This document shows, one piece after another, positions 26,354 through 34,902 of a stretch of 64,000 bases of DNA (within the stretch, counting starts at the first letter, position 1; each line of letters begins with the position of its first letter). The notes below the pieces were generated by a model. The model ran no database searches. It saw nothing but the letters and a program-made list of their open reading frames with translations, and was not told where the DNA came from. Source of the DNA: Streptomyces hygroscopicus subsp. hygroscopicus (GTDB lineage Bacteria > Actinomycetota > Actinomycetes > Streptomycetales > Streptomycetaceae); the NCBI RefSeq assembly GCF_030269125.1, contig NZ_BSSM01000005.1:62001-126000 (forward strand), read 5' to 3'. A program made the position numbers and the translations under genes.

Positions 26354-27265
26354 CTACGCCGCGACCAGGTACGAGAACACGGACTCCAGGGACTCGTCCG
26401 ACGGCGAGACCGTGAGCAGCCGGATGCCGTGGTCCCTGGCGACCTTCGGCAGCAGAGTGGTGAAGCGGCCGAAGTCGACGGCCTGGACACGCAGCGCGCC
26501 CTCGGCGTGGTCGACCTCGATGCCGGACGTGGACGGGTCGGCGATCAGCGCGGCCGCGAGGGCCCGGTCGTCGCTGGAGCGCACCAGGTAGCGGTGCGGG
26601 CGGTCGGTCATCAGGCGGCGGATCTTCCGGTAGTCGCCGCTGGCCGCGTGCCGCCCGGCGACGACGACCTCGATGTGCCGGGCGAGCTGCTCGACCTCCT
26701 CCAGGATGTGCGAGGAGAAGAGCACGGTGCGGCCCTCGTCGCCCATCTTCCGCAGCAGGCCCATCAGTTGCATGCGCTGGCGCGGGTCCATGCCGTTGAA
26801 CGGCTCGTCCAGCAGGAGCAGCGACGGCTCGTGCACCAGGGCGCTCGCCATCTTCACGCGCTGGCGCATGCCCTTGGAGTAGGTGGCGATCTTCCGGTCC
26901 TGGGCGTACTCCATCTCGACCGTGGCCAGGGCCTTCCGGGCGGCCTCGTCGCCGAGTCCGTGCAGCTCCGCGTTGGCCACGACGAACTCGCGCCCGGTGA
27001 GGAAGTCGTACATCGCCTCCCGCTCGGGGACGATGCCGATGTGCCGGTAGATCTCCTCGTTGCGCCACACCGGCCGCCCGTCGAGGGTGACCGTGCCGGT
27101 GGAGGGGGCGAGGAAGCCGCCCATCATGTTGATCAGTGTGGACTTCCCGGCGCCGTTCGGGCCGAGCAGGCCGGTCACCCCGGGACCGATGGTCATGGTG
27201 ATGTCGTTGACGGCGACCACGTTGCCGAACCAGCGGGAGACGTGGTCGAGGCTGAGGGTCGTCAC
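26354..27265 (-). CDS. ABC exporter ATP-binding protein, second transporter
   Basis: A 303-residue ABC ATPase. Walker A is GPNGAGKST (about 36-44), the signature YSKGMRQRVKMA, Walker B LLLLDEPFNGMD and the switch His in SSHILEEVE. A 90-residue C-terminal extension ends in SLESVFSYLVA, typical of ABC-2 drug or lipid exporter ATPases. The GTG start at 27265 overlaps the upstream permease stop by 4 bp, so the two are coupled. Confidence 0.9.
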   Translation of the reverse strand: MTTLSLDHVSRWFGNVVAVNDITMTIGPGVTGLLGPNGAGKSTLINMMGGFLAPSTGTVTLDGRPVWRNEEIYRHIGIVPEREAMYDFLTGREFVVANAELHGLGDEAARKALATVEMEYAQDRKIATYSKGMRQRVKMASALVHEPSLLLLDEPFNGMDPRQRMQLMGLLRKMGDEGRTVLFSSHILEEVEQLARHIEVVVAGRHAASGDYRKIRRLMTDRPHRYLVRSSDDRALAAALIADPSTSGIEVDHAEGALRVQAVDFGRFTTLLPKVARDHGIRLLTVSPSDESLESVFSYLVAA

Positions 27266-28170
27266 AGGCCCACCTTCTTGTAGCGGCGCAGCAGGAGGCC
27301 GTAGCTGCCGGCGATCAGTGCGAGGGTGACGAGGACGTAGACGATGCCCTCTGCGGTCGAAGGAGCGACCCCTCCGGGGTTCCGGGCGGTGGCGCCCAGG
27401 AAGGCCGACTGCACGCCGTCGATCAGGGTGACCGGCGAGAACAGTCCGATCCACGGGATGGCGCCCGAGTGCCCCTGGACCTCCGCGATGGCCTGGAGGG
27501 TGGAGACCGCCCCGTACGTGATGACCAGTACGGCGATCACGGCCGCGATGCCGAAGCCGCGGCGCGGGGTGACGGCGGCGATGACCAGGCCGATGCCGGC
27601 GAAGAGCAGGGAGAGCAGGGCCACGGAGACCAGTCCCTCGGCGAATTCCTTCGTCTGGTGGGCGAAGCCCAGCTTGGACAGCAGCGCCCCCACGTACATC
27701 ACCAGCAGGGGAGCGGCGGTGAGGATGAAGATCGCCGAGGCGAGCGCGGCGAACTTGGCGCGCACGTAGTCGGCGGTCTCGATGGGCCGCGAGAAGTACA
27801 GCGGCACCGTCTTGAAGCGGAGGTCGCGGGAGACGGCCTGGGGCGCCTGCGAGGCGACGTACAGGCTGATGACGGCCTGGAGCATGATCGCGTACCGCGT
27901 GTAGGCGACCGGCAGTTCGTGCGCCTTGGTGGCGACGGCGACGGCGACCATGATGGCGGCGGGCACGCACATCACCGCGAACAGCAGCATGGGCAGCGCC
28001 TTGGACTTCACCGAGCGGCCGAGGCCGTAGGCGCCGCGCAGGGACTGCGAGTACAGGGAGCGGCGGGCGTAGGCGCGGCCGAGGCGCGGGCCGTCGTAGC
28101 CGCGGTAGCCGATGTCGTGGATCCGGGTCGTCTCGCCCGGGGGCGAGGTCAGGGGCTGCTCAACCGCCAT
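27262..28170 (-). CDS. ABC exporter permease, first transporter
   Basis: A 302-residue permease with a 50-residue cytoplasmic N-terminus (HDIGYRGYDGPRLGRAYARR) and six membrane helices. The N-terminal GYRGYDG motif recurs in actinobacterial permeases of this group. The ATG at 28170 overlaps the end of the preceding ATPase gene by 11 bp. Substrate unknown. Confidence 0.87.
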   Translation of the reverse strand: MAVEQPLTSPPGETTRIHDIGYRGYDGPRLGRAYARRSLYSQSLRGAYGLGRSVKSKALPMLLFAVMCVPAAIMVAVAVATKAHELPVAYTRYAIMLQAVISLYVASQAPQAVSRDLRFKTVPLYFSRPIETADYVRAKFAALASAIFILTAAPLLVMYVGALLSKLGFAHQTKEFAEGLVSVALLSLLFAGIGLVIAAVTPRRGFGIAAVIAVLVITYGAVSTLQAIAEVQGHSGAIPWIGLFSPVTLIDGVQSAFLGATARNPGGVAPSTAEGIVYVLVTLALIAGSYGLLLRRYKKVGL

Positions 28171-29143
28171 GGCCGACGGCCTCCTTCCGCTGCTCGTCGC
28201 TGTCGCCGGTGCCGTTGGTGAACACCTCGGAGATGTGGTGCCGGCGCTGCTCCATGCGGACCAGGCCGAGCCCGAGGTCGGCGACCACGTCGCGCACCAG
28301 GTCGTACGTCTGTTCACCCGCGGCGGTCAGCAGCAGGATGTGGCCCGCGCCGGGCAGGCCCGCGCCCTCGTGGTGGATCTCCACCCCGCGCCCCAGCAGC
28401 GCCTCGCGGACGGCCCGGGTGCCGTCGGGATGGGTGTCGCTGTCGGTGACCTCGATCGCGAGCGTGGTCGTGGTCTGCGTGAAGTCGGTGGTGGAACTGG
28501 AGCGCAGCAGCTTGCCGCCGTCGATGACGACCACGTGGTCGCAGGTCCGCTCCAGCTCGCCCAGCAGGTGCGAGGTGACCAGCACGGAGATGCCGAAGTC
28601 GGCGTGCACACGGCGGATCAGGCCGAGCATCTCGTCGCGGCCGACCGGGTCGAGGCCGTTGGTCGGCTCGTCCAGGAAGACCAGCTTGGGGTCGTGCACC
28701 AGGGCCTGCGCGAGCTTCACGCGCTGCTTCATGCCGGTGGAGTAGCCGCCGATGGGGCGGTAGCGCTCCTCGTAGAGGCCGACATGGCGCAGGGTGTCCG
28801 CGGTGCGCTCGCGCGCGGCCGTGGGCGGCAGCCCGGACATGCGGGCCATGTGCACCACGAACTCGGTCGCCGAGACGTCCGGCGGCAGGCAGTCGTGCTC
28901 CGGCATGTAGCCGACCCGTTCGCGGATGGCGGCGCCCTCGGTGGCGATGTCCAGGCCGAGCACCCGGGCGCTGCCCTCGGTGGCGGGGGACAGCCCCAGC
29001 AGGATTTTGATCAGGGTGGACTTGCCGGCGCCGTTGGCTCCGACGAGTCCGGTCACCCCGGGCCCGATGTCCACGGACAGCCGGTCGAGCGCGGTCACCC
29101 GGGGGAACCGCTTGCTCAGGCTTTCGGTCGCGATCACAGTCAC
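28160..29143 (-). CDS. ABC exporter ATP-binding protein, first transporter
   Basis: A 327-residue ABC ATPase. Walker A is GANGAGKST, signature YSTGMKQRVKLA, Walker B LVFLDEPTNGLD and the switch His in TSHLLGELE. The C-terminal regulatory extension ends in MEQRRHHISEVFTNGTG. The GTG start at 29143 gives MTVIATESLSKRF. It heads the operon 28160-29143, 27262-28170, 26354-27265, 25624-26343, an ATPase-permease-ATPase-permease array. The two pairs could form separate exporters or one heteromeric complex. Confidence 0.9.
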   Translation of the reverse strand: MTVIATESLSKRFPRVTALDRLSVDIGPGVTGLVGANGAGKSTLIKILLGLSPATEGSARVLGLDIATEGAAIRERVGYMPEHDCLPPDVSATEFVVHMARMSGLPPTAARERTADTLRHVGLYEERYRPIGGYSTGMKQRVKLAQALVHDPKLVFLDEPTNGLDPVGRDEMLGLIRRVHADFGISVLVTSHLLGELERTCDHVVVIDGGKLLRSSSTTDFTQTTTTLAIEVTDSDTHPDGTRAVREALLGRGVEIHHEGAGLPGAGHILLLTAAGEQTYDLVRDVVADLGLGLVRMEQRRHHISEVFTNGTGDSDEQRKEAVGHGG

Positions 29144-29382
29144 CCACCCGACGGTAGTGATCCCGGCCACGCCGGTCGTCAGACCACAGAGCCGTCTTCG
29201 GGTCCGACCCAGGTATTACGGCACCCTAGGGGCTGCCCGGCCCGAGGGGACACCCGGAGCCGTCCCCGGCCGGCACTCCCGCCTATTGACGCGACCTCTA
29301 ACAACTGCGAGATTCTCCCCTGTCACGTTACGGACGCGTACCGCAGCCGACGTGACCCGGCCGGACCACGGGACGAGGCGGC

Positions 29383-30225
29383 ATGACGACGGCAGTGAGC
29401 AGCGAACTCACCACGGAACTGCGGGGATTCAGATCGGTGCAGCGCCTCGCCTACGAGTGCGCGGAGGCGGTCGCCGCGCGCCTGGAGCCGGGCGTGACCG
29501 AGCGTGAGGCGGCGCGGATGCAGCGGGAGTGGCTGCGCGAGCGCGGGGTGCGGGACTGGTTCCATCTGCCCTTCGCCTGGTTCGGGGACCGCACGGCGTT
29601 CGTGGACTTCCGCGTCCCGCTGCAGTTCTTCCCCACCGACCGCGAGCTGGCGCCCGGGATGCCGTTCATCCTGGACATGGCCCCGGTGTACGAGGGATAC
29701 ACGGCGGACATCGGCTACTCCGGGTCCCTCGGGGCCGACCCCCTGCACGACCGGCTGATGGCCGACCTGGAGGCGCACCGCGAGCTGATCCTGCGCGAGA
29801 CGCGCGAGCGGCGCTCCCTGCGCGAGATCTACGAGGACGTGGAGCGGCTGATGGTCCGTCAGGGCTGTGCCAACCGGCACCGCGCCTACCCCTTCGGCGT
29901 GATCGCCCACAAGGTGGACAGGGTGCGGGAACGCCGCTGGGCGCCCCACCTGTTCGGGTTCGGGACGCAGTCCCTGAAGGGCCTGGTCTCGGACGCGCTG
30001 CGCGGCCACCGCGAGGGCTGGTCCCCGCTGTGGTCGCCCCACCGCTTCTCGGACCACCCGCCGAAGCCGGGCCTGTGGGCGGTCGAACCGCACCTCGGCT
30101 TCCGGGGTACGGGGGCGAAGTTCGAGGAGATCCTCGTGGTCACCGACTCGAAGGACCCCGAGGAGAGCGCGTTCTGGCTGGACGACGACCTGCCGCACGT
30201 GCGGCGCTGGGCGGAGGAGAAGTGA
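29383..30225 (+). CDS. M24-family (creatinase/aminopeptidase fold) metallopeptidase
   Basis: A 280-residue pita-bread domain without the N-terminal creatinase lobe. Putative metal ligands are the Asp pair in ILDMAPVYEGYTADIGYS, the His of GVIAHKV, Glu in AVEPHLGF and Glu in KFEEILVV. Methionine aminopeptidase is unlikely because the surrounding motifs differ. The fold also covers non-peptidase lyases, so the reaction is open. Its stop overlaps the next gene's start (GTGA), tying it to the hydrolase-SDR fusion. Confidence 0.82.
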   Translation: MTTAVSSELTTELRGFRSVQRLAYECAEAVAARLEPGVTEREAARMQREWLRERGVRDWFHLPFAWFGDRTAFVDFRVPLQFFPTDRELAPGMPFILDMAPVYEGYTADIGYSGSLGADPLHDRLMADLEAHRELILRETRERRSLREIYEDVERLMVRQGCANRHRAYPFGVIAHKVDRVRERRWAPHLFGFGTQSLKGLVSDALRGHREGWSPLWSPHRFSDHPPKPGLWAVEPHLGFRGTGAKFEEILVVTDSKDPEESAFWLDDDLPHVRRWAEEK

Positions 30226-31979
30226 CGACGCTGAAGGGTGCGCGCGAGCGCACGGTGCGGACCGGCGGGATCGAGCTGTGCGTGGCCGAACTGGGCGACG
30301 CCCGGCAACCGACGGTGGTCCTGGTGCACGGCTATCCGGACAGCAAGGAGGTGTGGTCCGAGATGGCCCCGCGCCTCGCGGAGCGCTTCCACGTGGTGCT
30401 GTACGACGTCCGGGGACACGGCCGCTCCACCGCGCCGCGGCCACTGCGCGGCGGTTTCACGCTGGCCAAGCTCACGGACGACTTCCTGGCCGTGGTGGAC
30501 GCGGTGAGTCCGGACCGCCCCGTGCATCTCGTCGGGCACGACTGGGGCTCGGTGCAGTCCTGGGAGTTCGTCACGGTCGGCCGTACCGAGGGCCGCATCG
30601 CCTCCTTCACCACGATCTCGGGGCCGTCCCTGGACCACTTCGGGCACTGGATCAAGGACCGCCTGAGGCGTCCGACGCCCCGCCGCGCGGCCCAGCTCCT
30701 CGGCCAGGGCGCCAAGTCCTGGTACGTGGGGATGCTGCACACCCCCGTCCTGCCGGAGGCGGCCTGGCGCGGCCCGCTCGGCAAGCGCTGGCCGGGGCTC
30801 CTGGAGCGGGCCGAGGGCGTCGCCGCGGGCGACTACCCGACCGCGTCCCTGCCCGGTGACGCGGCCCACGGCGCCTGGCTGTACCGGGACAACGTCCGCC
30901 CGCGGCTGAGCCACCCCCGCCCGGACGCGTACGCGCACGCGCCGGTGCAGCTGATCACGCCCCAGGACGACGCGTTCCTCTCCGAGCGGCTGTACGACGA
31001 CCTGGACCGCTGGGTCCCGCAGCTGACCCGGCGCACGATCCCGGCCAAGCACTGGGTGCCGCGCACCCGGCCCGACCAGCTGTGCGCGTGGATCGAGGAG
31101 TTCGTGGCGTCGGTGGAGGGCGGCCGCCCCGAGCCGGGGGCGACCGGGCCCCACGCGGCCCGTTTCGGCGGGCAGCTGGTGCTGATCACCGGCGCGGGCA
31201 GCGGCATCGGCCGGGCGACGGCGTTCGCGTTCGCGGAGGCGGGCGCGCGGCTGGTGGCCGTGGACCGCGACGCGGAGGCGGCGGCCCGCACGGCGGAGCT
31301 GGCCCGGCTGATCGGCGCGCCCCAGGCGTGGGCCGAGACGGCGGACGTCTCCGACGAGCAGGCGATGGAGAAGCTGGCCGAGCGGGTCCACCGTGCGTAC
31401 GGCGTGGTGGACGTGCTGGTCAACAACGCGGGCATCGGCCTGTCCGGGTCCTTCTTCGCCACGACCACCGAGGACTGGCGCACGGTCCTCGACGTCAACC
31501 TCTGGGGCGTGATCCACGGCTGCCGGCTGTTCGGGGCGCGGATGGCTGAGCGGGGGCAGGGCGGCCACATCGTGAACATCGCCTCCGCGGCCGCGTACCA
31601 GCCCTCCCGGGTCCTCCCCGCGTACAGCACCTCCAAGGCCGCGGTCCTCATGCTCTCGGAGTGCCTCCGCGCGGAACTGGCCTCCCGGTCCATCGGCGTC
31701 ACGGCGATCTGCCCCGGCATCGTCAACACGAACATCACGTCGACGGCGCGTTTCGCCGGCGCGGACGAGACGGAGGAACGGCGCCTCCGGAAGAGTTCGG
31801 CCCGCCTGTACGGCCTGCGCGACTACCCTCCGGAGAAGGTGGCCTCCGCCGTCCTGGACGCGGTGGCCCGCAACCGGCCGGTGGTCCCGGTGACCCCGGA
31901 GGCCCGGGGCGCGCACGTCCTGTCGAGGGTGATGCCGGGGGCGCTGCGACGGCTGGCGCGGGTGGAACCGAAGCTGTGA
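30222..31979 (+). CDS. Alpha/beta-hydrolase - short-chain dehydrogenase fusion protein
   Basis: A 585-residue two-domain enzyme. Residues 1-300 are an alpha/beta hydrolase with VLVHGYPDS (oxyanion hole) and GHDWGS at the nucleophile elbow; the Asp nucleophile is the epoxide-hydrolase/haloalkane-dehalogenase type. Residues 320-585 are an SDR with TGAGSGIGRA (NADP/NAD binding), NNAG, and Ser...YSTSK catalytic residues. Similar fusions occur in actinobacteria, often annotated only as SDR. A pathway that opens an epoxide or ester and then oxidises the alcohol is a reasonable guess. Ribosome site GGAGGAGAA lies just before the GTG. Confidence 0.9.
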   Translation: MTTLKGARERTVRTGGIELCVAELGDARQPTVVLVHGYPDSKEVWSEMAPRLAERFHVVLYDVRGHGRSTAPRPLRGGFTLAKLTDDFLAVVDAVSPDRPVHLVGHDWGSVQSWEFVTVGRTEGRIASFTTISGPSLDHFGHWIKDRLRRPTPRRAAQLLGQGAKSWYVGMLHTPVLPEAAWRGPLGKRWPGLLERAEGVAAGDYPTASLPGDAAHGAWLYRDNVRPRLSHPRPDAYAHAPVQLITPQDDAFLSERLYDDLDRWVPQLTRRTIPAKHWVPRTRPDQLCAWIEEFVASVEGGRPEPGATGPHAARFGGQLVLITGAGSGIGRATAFAFAEAGARLVAVDRDAEAAARTAELARLIGAPQAWAETADVSDEQAMEKLAERVHRAYGVVDVLVNNAGIGLSGSFFATTTEDWRTVLDVNLWGVIHGCRLFGARMAERGQGGHIVNIASAAAYQPSRVLPAYSTSKAAVLMLSECLRAELASRSIGVTAICPGIVNTNITSTARFAGADETEERRLRKSSARLYGLRDYPPEKVASAVLDAVARNRPVVPVTPEARGAHVLSRVMPGALRRLARVEPKL

Positions 31980-32029
31980 GGCGTGGCGTTGGAGGTATGC
32001 CCTCCCAACTCCCCACCGGAGCGCCTCCG

Positions 32030-32084
32030 TTGTCCACAGAAGCACCCCGTCCCCCTGTGGATAAACGCAGTTGTCTGTGGATCA
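32030..32084. other. Second, compact DnaA-box cluster
   Basis: TTGTCCACA (32030-32038), TGTGGATAA (32056-32064) and TGTGGATCA (32076-32084) lie within 55 bp in the 160-bp gap before kptA. The first is an exact consensus box, the second one base from it and the third weaker. The first points opposite to the other two. Confidence 0.6.
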
Positions 32085-32139
32085 AACCTCCCGGCGAAAT
32101 CGAGCTGCGTGATCCGCGTCTCTCCCACACCCTGAACCC

Positions 32140-32688
32140 ATGGACGAAAGACGCGCGATCAAGATCTCGAAGTACCTCTCCCGGCACCTCCGCCACCAGC
32201 CGGCCCGCATCGGCCTCACCCCCGACCCCGCCGGCTGGGTCGACATCGGCACCCTGGTCACCGCGGCGAGGACCCACGGCTTCCCCTTCACCCGCGAGGA
32301 ACTCGACACCGTCGTCGCCGCCGACGGCAAACAGCGCTTCACGATCGACGGCGCCAGGATCCGCGCCGCCCAGGGTCACAGCATCACCGTCGACCTCGGC
32401 CTCCCCCCGGCCACCCCACCGCCGTACCTCTTCCACGGCACCACCCCCCTCGCCCTGGCCCCGATCCGCGCGACCGGTCTCAAGCCGATGGGCCGGCACG
32501 CCGTGCACCTCTCGCCCGACCGCGACACCGCCACCCGCGTCGGCGCCCGCCGCGGCCGACCCGTCGTCCTCGGTGTCGACGCCGCCGCCATGCACCGCGA
32601 CGGCCACGTCTTCCACGTCAGCGCCAACGGCGTGTGGCTGACCGCCGCGGTCCCGCCGCAGTACCTGCGCTTCCCCGCGGCCCACTGA
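32140..32688 (+). CDS. kptA: RNA 2'-phosphotransferase (Tpt1/KptA family)
   Basis: A 182-residue enzyme that transfers an internal RNA 2'-phosphate to NAD+, releasing ADP-ribose-cyclic phosphate. The N-terminal winged-helix part reads ISKYLSRHLRHQP and the RNA-binding AAQGHS follows. The ART-like catalytic part has LFHGT and GRHAVHLS. All hallmark Arg/His residues are present. Bacteria lack the tRNA splicing pathway that makes this substrate in yeast, so its natural RNA target is unknown. It lies downstream of the DnaA-box cluster at 32030. Confidence 0.93.
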   Translation: MDERRAIKISKYLSRHLRHQPARIGLTPDPAGWVDIGTLVTAARTHGFPFTREELDTVVAADGKQRFTIDGARIRAAQGHSITVDLGLPPATPPPYLFHGTTPLALAPIRATGLKPMGRHAVHLSPDRDTATRVGARRGRPVVLGVDAAAMHRDGHVFHVSANGVWLTAAVPPQYLRFPAAH

Positions 32689-32743
32689 GCACACGGTGCG
32701 ACCGCTCGCTCCCCCGTGGCCCCGTCCGCTTGCCCTCGAACGC

Positions 32744-32998
32744 ATGAGTCTGCGTCCGAGCACCGTGATCCTTCCGTACCGCCGCCGGCACGAGGGCGGC
32801 CGCGCCACCTGGGTCCGCGCCGAGCAGCTGGGCTTCCCCACGGCGTACACCCACGACCACCCGTCCTGGCGCAGCTTCCGCGACGGCCCCTGGTCCGGCG
32901 CCGTCCCCACCCTGACCGCCGCCGCGGCCGCCACCGAGCGGCTCCGCCTCGGCACCCTGGTCACCTCGGTCAAGCCTCGTTCACGAATCGCGGCCTGA
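32744..32998 (+). pseudogene. Truncated LLM-class flavin oxidoreductase (N-terminal fragment)
   Basis: An 84-codon remnant matching the first 70 residues of the intact gene at 34903: STVILPxxRxxEG, then WRSFRDGPW and LRLGTLVTS. Identity stops abruptly after GTLVTS (about 32971), and the frame ends in unrelated SVKPRSRIAA. The intact family is about 290 residues. It is a recombination or deletion scar rather than a working gene. Confidence 0.8.
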
Positions 32999-33105
32999 CC
33001 TGTGAAGACGTACGTCGGGCGGTGTTCACCCAGGCACGGCCCGGTCCTGCGAGATCCGGGCGGACAGCCCTTGGGAGTCCCGTACGACGGTCTCGATGCG
33101 GTGGT

Positions 33106-33252
33106 TCACGCGGCGCTCGCCGACTCCTCGTGCTCGGCCGCGCCGAAGATTCCGGCCTGGGCCGCGGCCGGCTCCTCGTCGGTGAACGCGCCGTGTTCCT
33201 CCTCGTAACGGCGCGGCTCCTCACCGAGCAGCTGGTGCCTGATACCGCGGTA
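33106..33252 (-). pseudogene. C-terminal remnant of a small gene
   Basis: Minus-strand frame reading QRQHAYRGIRHQLL, then RRYEEEHGAFTDEE and AAQAGIFGAAEHEESASAA before a stop. The Glu-rich tail with EHGAFTDEE looks like the end of a small antitoxin-like protein, but its N-terminus is missing and it runs into the end of the next gene. A 27-codon frame (starting VNHRIETVV) overlaps its stop and is also cut short. Low confidence. Confidence 0.3.
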
Positions 33253-33290
33253 CGCGTGCTGTCTCTGCCGGTGCTTCCCCACGTACGAGC

Positions 33291-34499
33291 TCAGCGCCCT
33301 CCCGCACCGAGCAGCTCGCACAGACGGTCGCCGATCACGGACACCCCCGGGCGCGGGTCGCTCTCGTAGTACCAGGGCTTACGCCGACGCAGCAGCGCGT
33401 CGCCATGCTCGCTCCAGGTGAATGCCGGTTGCCGCAGGAGCTTTCGGAACACCGCGTCGGCGGTGTCCGGGTAGGCGGCGGCCAGACGGCGGATCGGCAG
33501 TGGCGTGATCGACTCCTCGCGGAGGTACGTGCGCAGCAGGTCCTGGTGCCGGCTGCGGCCCGTGCGGGCGGGGTCCGCGAAGAGGTCCCGCAGCATCCCG
33601 TAGTCGGCGTAGAAGTTGAGCCCGTCGACCTGGTCGTGGATGACGCCGATGGTCTCCGCGTCCGCGAGTTCGCGCGGGAACGCGAAGAGGGGCAGGTCCG
33701 GTCCGGGGAGCCGGCGACGCCGGGCACGGCCGGGCTGTGCGGCGACAGCGGCCTGCTGGCGGTGGCGGTAGTAGGCATTGAGGAGGCCCTCCGCTTCGGC
33801 AGGCGGAAGGACCAGCTCGTCGCCGCCGAAGAACTCGACGAACGCGGCCCGGTCCTCCCTCATCCGCTGCCACCCCTGCTCGATCTTCTGAGGGTTGCGG
33901 AAGACCAGCTCGGGCCGGCTGGTGGCCAGTTCGATTGCCGCCTGTGCGATGTCGGCGGCACTGGACCTCGGGTAGTACGACATCGCCCCGGACACCAGCC
34001 ACGCTCCGCCGGCCGACGGAACGGGTACCAGGCAGGCGTGGAGGAATCCTCCCTTGGACACTCCGCGGAACGCAGCCCGCCCGACATTCGAGTAGGTGCG
34101 GTACTCCAGGTCGCTGATCAGGTCGAGCAGGACGACGGCATCCCCTTCCTTCCGCCGGACCTCGAAGATGCCCTCGACCGGATCACGCCAGCCGAGCAGC
34201 ATCTCCCGGTCCGACGGGGTCAGGTCCTTCCGTCCGGCGACGAACCGGTCCACTACGGTCGAGCCGTCCGGCAGGCGGTGTCGCAGGATGAAGTGGTCGA
34301 TGATCCTGATCGTCTCTCCCTCGTCCAGCAGTCGCTCAGGCCCAGCCGCCTCCAGCAGGAGGGGCGTCAACCAGCGGTCGAAACGGGCGCCCTGAGCGAA
34401 GGCGACCAGCTCACCCTTCAGCTCGGCACCGCGCTCGACGAGATCGGCCAGCGACGGCTCGGCGGCATCCTGACGCACGCCCTGCACGGCCTCGGTCAC
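33291..34499 (-). CDS. Hypothetical 402-residue protein in the recombination scar
   Basis: A soluble protein with no signal or membrane helix. The GTG at 34499 has GGAAGGA about 7 bases upstream. Recognisable stretches are EMLLGWRDPVEGIFEV followed by VVLLDLISDLEYRTYSNVG, and YYRHRQQAAV. I have a vague memory of similar Streptomyces proteins, but no function is known to me. It is the only full-length gene between two broken loci (32744 and 34552). This suggests it came with, or survived, the rearrangement. Confidence 0.72.
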   Translation of the reverse strand: MTEAVQGVRQDAAEPSLADLVERGAELKGELVAFAQGARFDRWLTPLLLEAAGPERLLDEGETIRIIDHFILRHRLPDGSTVVDRFVAGRKDLTPSDREMLLGWRDPVEGIFEVRRKEGDAVVLLDLISDLEYRTYSNVGRAAFRGVSKGGFLHACLVPVPSAGGAWLVSGAMSYYPRSSAADIAQAAIELATSRPELVFRNPQKIEQGWQRMREDRAAFVEFFGGDELVLPPAEAEGLLNAYYRHRQQAAVAAQPGRARRRRLPGPDLPLFAFPRELADAETIGVIHDQVDGLNFYADYGMLRDLFADPARTGRSRHQDLLRTYLREESITPLPIRRLAAAYPDTADAVFRKLLRQPAFTWSEHGDALLRRRKPWYYESDPRPGVSVIGDRLCELLGAGGR

Positions 34500-34551
34500 G
34501 TTCAGTCCTTCCGTACGAACCAGTTCCGCGTGAAGTGAGAGGTGTCCGGCC

Positions 34552-34752
34552 TCAACCGGCCCAGTGGCGGCACGCCTCGATCCACTGCGCCTCCTCGGGC
34601 ACCGGGCTGGGCAGAGGCAGGGGCGGGAGACCGACGCCGCGCACCGTCACCTCCACGCCGAGAACCATGGTGGTGAAGGGCACATCGAGGTACTCCTCAA
34701 GCATGGTGAACAAGCCGGTCCGCTGCTCCTCGTCGCCGTAGGCGTCCACCAT
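34552..34752 (-). pseudogene. Small protein remnant with internal deletion
   Basis: A 66-codon frame reading MVDAYGDEEQRTGLFTMLEE, LDVPFTTMVLGVEVTV, then straight to LPPLPLPSPVPEEAQWIEACRHWAG. Related small Streptomyces proteins, as I remember them, have about 25 more residues between the VEVTV strand and the PLPSP segment, and an N-terminal extension before VDAYG. An in-frame stop precedes EEAMVDAYG. Probably a decayed gene. It is 53 bp upstream of the unknown gene at 33291-34499 on the same strand. Confidence 0.5.
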
Positions 34753-34902
34753 CGCCTCTTCTCATGGCCTCACATCGGCTCTGGCCAACGTGCTCATGAC
34801 GCCACGGTAGCGACCTCCGCCGCGACACCGGCGCTGCTTCCCGAACCCGCGCCGCCGGCCGGCACATCGGTGGCCGCGGGAAGCCCGCGTATCGTCGGGG
34901 CC

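Noticed and set aside
33106..33252. A functional antitoxin gene
   Set aside because: Only a C-terminal piece is visible and no toxin gene follows; recorded as a doubtful remnant.
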